Source: Brachionus plicatilis
Lineage: Eukaryota; Rotifera; Eurotatoria; Ploima; Brachionidae
DNA length: 64,000 nucleotides
Assembly (NCBI GenBank): GCA_010279815.1
Contig: QEOQ01000640.1
Location: 1,990,767-2,054,766, forward strand
Direction of reading: 5' to 3'
Shown: one piece after another, positions 59,001 to 64,000 of the stretch
Numbering within the stretch: position 1 is the stretch's first letter
How the letters are laid out: each line of letters begins with the position of its first letter
Made by a program: the position numbers and the translations under genes
Notes under the pieces: model-generated
Database searches by the model: none
Told to the model about the DNA's origin: nothing
What the model saw: only the letters and a program-made list of their open reading frames with translations

Positions 59001-60758
59001 TATAAAAAGAGCAATTTTTGTAAAATGCTAGGTTTACCCTATAAACCCAATTGCCCCTCACCGGGTTAACCGATCGGTCTATATGGGTGACTCAAAATCT
59101 TGTGGCAAATTAGATGATCAGATTTCGAATTTTCTCACCTTAGTTTGCTTAAATTTAAATTACTTTAAAAATAGGTCACCCAGTTAGGCCATCTTACTAT
59201 AAATCAAAAACAAATTAAATATTTTCTAGTCAAATTTCCTCTTTCTATAAAAATATTTTATACAAAGTACTAGATGAACAAGTAACTTAAGTTTTTCTTT
59301 TTTCTTATTCTTTTTTTTTTTTTTTTTTTTTAATTTCTAATAATTTTTATATATATATATTTTTTTTCTTTTAAATTGTCCATGGGACGTAGTTTAATTA
59401 GTTAAATAAATAAATTTATCTTATATTCAAAAATTAACAAAAAAATATCTTACCATCTCTTAGAGATTCAGGATCGGTAAAAATAGACTTGAAGTCATCG
59501 TACAATGTAGATGTATTTGTCGAAGGTCTTGCTTGGGTTTTAGATGTTTTATATTGATGAAAAACCAATACTCCACCTGCTACAAATATTCTATTGTCAC
59601 TAGTAACACAAACACCTGAGTAAAAAACATAGTGGCACGATTTTACTTTTTTTTTTTAAATAAAAAAAACCTGGATTTTCTGTGTGAAAATAACCGCGTT
59701 CAATGAACGCCATTTTTTCTGTATAACTCTTGGACAAAAAGTATTTTTCACCATTGAACGGATTGAAACAATTGACATAAGTACCTTCTGCTAGGTCGCA
59801 ATTCCCGCCAATTAGCACAAAACAATGTTCTGCTTTAGCCATACCTGATCTCTGTTTGAACTTGGTCACTAGTCTAGAGTTAAGTAAATCGTCAAGTTTG
59901 GTTGCAGAGTCAAAACAAGATGTCAAAAAATCCCTATTTTGGAATAAAAATTTTTGGTAAAATTCCCCGTCCAAAAGGCTTAAGCGGATGCAGCTTAGAA
60001 AAATTTTTCCAAAAAAAATTTTGCGCTCTTCTGGACACTTGTTAGTCCAATTTAGCAAAGCCGTAACCAGTACTTCTTCATTTGGAATGTCTAACTTGTC
60101 ATCGGCCATTATATCGGCCAGCAAATCACCATCACTAAATTCCAAAAAATGTTCTGTTTTGACCAAATCGCCAAAATTTCTGAACACATACTCACGTGAT
60201 TTTGAGCATAAATATTCTGAATTGAGCTGAGTGGAAAACTTGAGCAAATCTAAACAGTTGGCAAGGTCCATGTTGGCGTCCATAAACTCGGCGCAAATGT
60301 TCACTATGGATTCAATTTGGAGCATGCTAGCTTGGCAAAAAACACTCTGAACATTGGCAATGTCAAGCATCAGCTCGCCCGTGTAGGCGTAGTGAACAAT
60401 TGTAGACATTGTAGAAGGGTCGGTTTGGGGCATGGGGATCTCGCTGGATTTGGCCTCGTTGAAGTCAGACGAGAACATTACTCTGAAATATGGACTCAAG
60501 CAGGCAAGGATTAATTTGTGGCAGTGTATTGTGCTCGGAGCCCCGCTACCCCCACAACATACCAACTTAAGGTCGGTATACTTTTTTTGTTCGTATAATT
60601 CATTTAGCTGGAAAAAAAACTCATCTTTATATTTTGAATTTTTAAATATTTTACCTTTAAAAAATGTCGAAATAAACCATCGAAAATAATTAAGGTTAGT
60701 AATTACTTTCAATTGAGTGTATTTCCAAATTATCTGTGTTTGCATCACTTAAAGCCAT
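56081..60758 (-). CDS. BTB-BACK-Kelch protein (KLHL-like)
   Basis: A probable substrate adaptor of a Cullin-3 ubiquitin ligase. Exons (minus strand): 60758-60707, 60654-59671, 59615-59454, 56898-56081; phases close to 671 residues. The BTB domain (about 30-145) has YTDLKLVC, CHKLILACLSPYFRVMFSS and VHYAYTGEL; BACK (about 150-260) follows with CLDLLKFS and ILNWTNKCP-like helices (here LLNWTNKCPEER). The Kelch part (about 310-660) has glycine pairs FVLIGG, FVAGG, LYSFGG, FYVLGG, IYAFGG and a last degenerate blade. One blade carries an insert of about 40 residues rich in S and T between VAGG and the next strand. The last intron (56899-59453) contains the assembly gap, so a missed exon cannot be excluded, although the phase closes without one. 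The ATG is preceded by TTTTTTACAG, 19 nt upstream. The exact KLHL orthologue is not assigned. Confidence 0.9.
56981..57561. other. Assembly gap of 581 N
   Basis: Unknown sequence inside the last intron of the Kelch gene. The open frames spanning it are artefacts of the N run. Confidence 0.97.
57562..59453. other. Kelch intron, possible decayed inverted repeat
   Basis: At about 58300-59205 the ends share GTAAGATGG in inverse orientation, and GGGTGA/TCACCC strings sit near both sides (58330, 59165). The middle has ACCGGGTGAATTC and CCTCACCGGGTTAACC. This may be an old non-autonomous transposon. 59310-59370 is a T-rich and TA-rich tract. Confidence 0.35.
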
Positions 60759-61006
60759 GTAACCCAAGAGAAAAAATCTGTAAAAAAAAATTTTTTTAAA
60801 TTAAATTCATAATTGAATTTTAAATTTAGTAGTATATTTGGTCGAATTTTTTTGAAAGCTAATTTGGCAAAAATTTATGCTAGAGAAGTGTGCATTTAAG
60901 TGTACATGAATGTGTGCATTGAATTTTTTTTTTCATTTAAAAGAAAATATTTCGTTCTACCAATTTTTTATAATTTAGTTAGTAAAAAAAATTCGTCACT
61001 GTTGCA
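60759..61006. promoter_or_regulatory. Shared 248-bp divergent promoter region
   Basis: The only space between the ATGs of the Kelch gene (minus) and TMX1 (plus). It must hold both transcription starts unless one 5' end is elsewhere. It contains two TGTGCATT strings around GTGTACATG (about 60888-60920). Acceptor-like sites lie before both ATGs. No core promoter element is certain. Confidence 0.5.
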
Positions 61007-61984
61007 ATGAAATTTTTGACTTTGTTGGCTAGCTTGGTGTTGGTCGGCGCTTGTTTCGCCAAGCCGATTGAAATAAATGAGGAAAATTGGGAACATTTGT
61101 TGAGCAAGGACGAGTGGATGGTCGAATTGTAAAATTAAAATTTTTTTTTTCAAATTTTTTTTTTCTAAATTTAAAAAAAGCTTTGCTCCATGGTGCCCAG
61201 CTTGCAATCGTTTTGAGAGCACTTGGAATGAGTTTAGCCAAAAGTCAGCACAATTAAATATTAAAGTAGGTGCTGCCGATGTCAATGCCAATCCGGTACT
61301 TAGCGGACTATTTTCAGTCACTAGTTTACCCACCATTTATCAGTAAAAATAAGATGAAAAATCAAAAAAAAAAAATTCATTAATTTTATTTTCTAGTGTT
61401 AAAGATGGTCAATACAGAATTTATAATTCCAATAGAGATTTGAACAGTTTGGTTAAGTTTGTGTCAAGCCAGGAGTGGAAAAGTGTTGACCCATCGAGCT
61501 CTTGGTTGGCTCCAAACAGCTTTTTGTAATAATTTCAAATAATTTTATCTAAAATTTAACTAATTTTGAGTGCAGAATTAAGGCTTTGAGTCTGCTATTC
61601 AAGCTGACCATCTATTTCAAAGTAATGCTTTTTTGTCAAAAATTTTTAACTAACACTTCCACTAAAGGATATCTACACAACATTGACCGAAACCTATGGC
61701 TACCCGGTGTGGGTCGTATTGACGATTTTTGTTGTTGTGACAATCTCATTAGGTTTAATTCTCGGAGTACTATTTATCATCTTGATTGACTTTATTTGTC
61801 CGCCAAAGAGAGCTTCAGATGAAGAAATAAAAGAAATAAATGTAAATTTGTTCCTTTTTTGCTAAGCTTTTGTTTAAACCCGAATTTAAAGGATGATGAC
61901 GTAGTCTATGACGAAAAAGATGCCAACAAGGAAGCATCTAGTGAAAAGGACTCTAAGACTAAAGAAAATAAAAAGGATAATTAG
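61007..61984 (+). CDS. TMX1: TMX1, thioredoxin-related transmembrane protein
   Basis: An ER type-I membrane oxidoreductase acting on disulfides of client proteins. Exons 61007-61128, 61181-61342, 61397-61525, 61576-61621, 61668-61841, 61892-61984 give 241 residues with closed phases. The signal peptide is MKFLTLLASLVLVGACFA. The thioredoxin domain follows with active site FFAPWCPACNR: CPAC is the human TMX1 motif rather than CGHC of PDI. The cis-proline is in SLPTIYH, then EWKSVDPSSSWLAPNS. The membrane span is VWVVLTIFVVVTISLGLILG onward, followed by FICPPKRAS, as in human TMX1 (CPSKRR). The cytosolic tail is acidic then lysine-rich (ends KENKKDN) and shorter than in human. Neighbour: divergent from the Kelch gene. 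Confidence 0.95.
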
Positions 61985-62082
61985 AGAGCATTAAAATTTG
62001 TTATTCATTTTTAACTCAATTAACGATTTGACAATTTTTTTACAGTATCGCAATCCAACTAAAACTTTTTTTTTAATTATTT

Positions 62083-62088
62083 AATAAA
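62083..62088 (+). terminator. Polyadenylation signal AATAAA for TMX1
   Basis: The first AATAAA after the TMX1 stop, 99 nt downstream. This is a plausible poly(A) signal, though the hexamer is common in such A/T-rich DNA. Confidence 0.5.
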
Positions 62089-62544
62089 TATTTTTTGGCT
62101 AAAAAGTTGTATTGTTTACTTTATTTGACCAGAAAAAAATAAAACAATTCGAGAAAGATTTTGCAAAATTTTAAATGATTAATTTAAAGCAATATGAAGT
62201 GATTTTTTCCTTTTTTTTTCAAAGAATTTATTCGTAAAATGGAAATTCAGTTTAAAAGATTGCTAAAGGCATTTTTGTAGGCAATCGATTTTTATTCCTA
62301 AAAAATACCACCAATATAATTTTTTTATTAAGATTAAAATAAGACTTTAAAAAAATTAAACTTTGTTTAAAATATTTAATCGATATTAAGCGGATTTATT
62401 TTTTACTCTTGAATAATTATTCTGATAGATTTAACATTACCCAAAGTCTGAGTTATAGTTATTTAGTATTGGCATTTCAAATTTTATTCTTTGGTAATCG
62501 AATCGACTGTGTATGCAAAATAAAATTTTGGTTTCTATTTACAG

Positions 62545-62690
62545 AAAAGCTACCATAATGTTGCTTTCGAGCCACTTGCACTCAAAATTTTGTTTTTTTT
62601 TTGTTCTTCTGCTTGACATTATAGAGGCAAAATTTTATATATTTTGGAAATTTAAAAAACCAAGAAGTAAAAATATTGATTTTAGATAAA
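62545..62690 (+). CDS. Possible first exon of a secreted or membrane protein
   Basis: After TTTCTATTTACAG (acceptor-like, ending 62544) and 13 nt, an ATG at 62558 opens MLLSSHLHSKFCFFFVLLLD, then IIEAKFYIFWKFKKPR, a plausible signal peptide. A donor-like AGAA/GTAAAAAT follows. A coding-like stretch at about 63030-63128 (FRYFYPFLAEDDFDKEEL) might be a later exon, but the simple join puts it out of frame. Low confidence. Confidence 0.25.
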
Positions 62691-62699
62691 TTAATAAGG

Positions 62700-64000
62700 A
62701 TTTAGTAAAAGGATCGAAAATGTGATCAAATCTTCACAAAAATATTTAGCATTTTGATCACAAAATCGATGCTCACCAGGGACCAGTTGATTTCATAGAA
62801 ATTTCATAATTTCATGTATTGTTCATTGAATGCTAATATAGAAAGAAAAGTTCAATTTCATTGATGAGATTTTATAGAATTCATTAAATATAGAAAAAAA
62901 AATATAGAAAAAAAAATATAGAAAAAAAAATAAAAGTATTAATTGTCAACAAGTTAATTATTACTTTAATTCTTTAACACATGAATCAATTTATCAAAAA
63001 ATAATTGAAAATTTTTTCTTTTTTAAGATATTTACAATTCTACAATTTCGATATTTCTATCCATTTCTCGCTGAAGATGACTTCGATAAAGAGGAACTCA
63101 TAGTTCTTAATATTCTAACTTGGAAATAAGTTACAAAAAATATTTTCAAGTTAGATTATTTAATTATTAAGCAAAATTTAATGGATTAAGCTTTGAAATT
63201 TCAATTTTAAAATTTTCTATGAAAAGAACATTTCTATGTGACTATTCTATGAAAAAAATCTTTTCCATTAGGTCTCGACAATATGTATTTTTTCTATAAA
63301 AAAAATTTCTAAAACAACACTATGCTACTCACCAAATTGGTGATCAGCATTATAAGATAATAAAATCTAAAATGTATTTTTGTGATCAATATTTATAATT
63401 AAGAAAGAAATATTCGATATCTTGATAAAATATTCGATAGATTTCAAAATCATTAATGTTGTTTTCTCAATTTATGAACTTTTTAATCTTTTTCATTTTT
63501 TATCATAATTCCGCAAATTGGGCATGGTTCTGGATTTTTAAGCTAAAGCTGAAAATTTTTCACAGATGCTTTTTGAGTCGTAAGATATATTTAATTACAT
63601 GGATTTTATTGCATTATAAATTATAAAATATTTTTAAAATATTTTAGAGAGGTATTTTTTGGTGATCAATAGTTTATCTTATTCTAATAATAATGATCGT
63701 CAATTTTTTGATAAGATCAAAATTTTTACCCAAATCGATATGATACCATTAACCACATTTATTATGAACATTTGATCACATTAGCGACATGACCCAAGTA
63801 AAACTGATATGATTTTTTATTTGATAAAAACTACTTAGAAAATTAGCGTGTGATTCATAATGTTCTGCAAAATTTTTGACCCCTTATAATATATCAACAG
63901 ATAATCAGAAAAGGTTAAAATATTACATTCTTACTTTCAAGGTCTTCTAGTTTTTTATTTTATGTTTGGCATCAAGTTAGTAAAATTTTAAAAAGCTGTA
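62700..64000. other. 3' end of window, no certain gene
   Basis: A/T-rich. It includes a small minisatellite at about 62889-62930 made of TATAGAAAAAAAAA units. Apart from the possible exon near 63030-63128, nothing is supported. Confidence 0.4.

Noticed and set aside
62889..62930. TATAGAAAAAAAAA repeats as a regulatory element
   Set aside because: Simple three-to-four-unit minisatellite; no evidence of function.

Overview
The window is a very AT-rich piece of an animal genome. Genes have introns of about 46-60 nt with GT..AG ends beside multi-kilobase introns, and the spaces between them are full of short palindromic transposons and decayed LINEs. There are two assembly gaps (5 N at 36935 and 581 N at 56981). 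The gene set is metazoan (anion exchangers, YIPF4, a BTB-Kelch protein, TMX1, a rhodopsin-like GPCR). The compact introns, base composition, LINE remnants and unusual GPCR make a monogonont rotifer of the Brachionus type my best guess. That is inference and was not tested.

Layout: 654-8234 (minus) is an SLC4-family anion exchanger (AE1-3 type) in 12 recognised exons. 8.2-18.6 kb is a repeat-rich spacer with nested inverted-repeat elements, LINE fragments and a Tc1-like transposase fragment. 18603-20930 (minus) is a single-exon GPCR with a large ectodomain. 22.5-24.2 kb is another LINE remnant. 24737-48987 (minus) is a second, paralogous SLC4 anion exchanger in 10 exons, whose large introns hold many palindromic elements. 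49-54.5 kb is gene-poor. 54492-55332 (minus) is YIPF4. 56081-60758 (minus) is a BTB-BACK-Kelch gene. 61007-61984 (plus) is TMX1, divergent from the Kelch gene across 248 bp. A possible first exon of a secreted protein lies at 62558.

Reading frames were followed across every splice junction reported; all phases close for both SLC4 copies, YIPF4, Kelch and TMX1. The two SLC4 copies share domain order, the transport-site Glu and Arg at the same 49-residue spacing as human AE1, and a conserved C-terminal tail, but differ in many intron positions.

The most distinctive structure outside genes is a set of long-TIR palindromic MITEs. One group (termini like GGCAATGTGAAATTT) has 9-bp target-site duplications that can be read directly at three loci. 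A second group (termini like GGCATCTTGAAGTTT) has 8-bp duplications. Members of both share a core near CTGCAAAAACTCTGCA, and several are nested. Functionally the genes form no evident pathway: two bicarbonate/chloride exchangers, two endomembrane proteins (YIPF4, TMX1), a probable ubiquitin-ligase adaptor and an orphan receptor.
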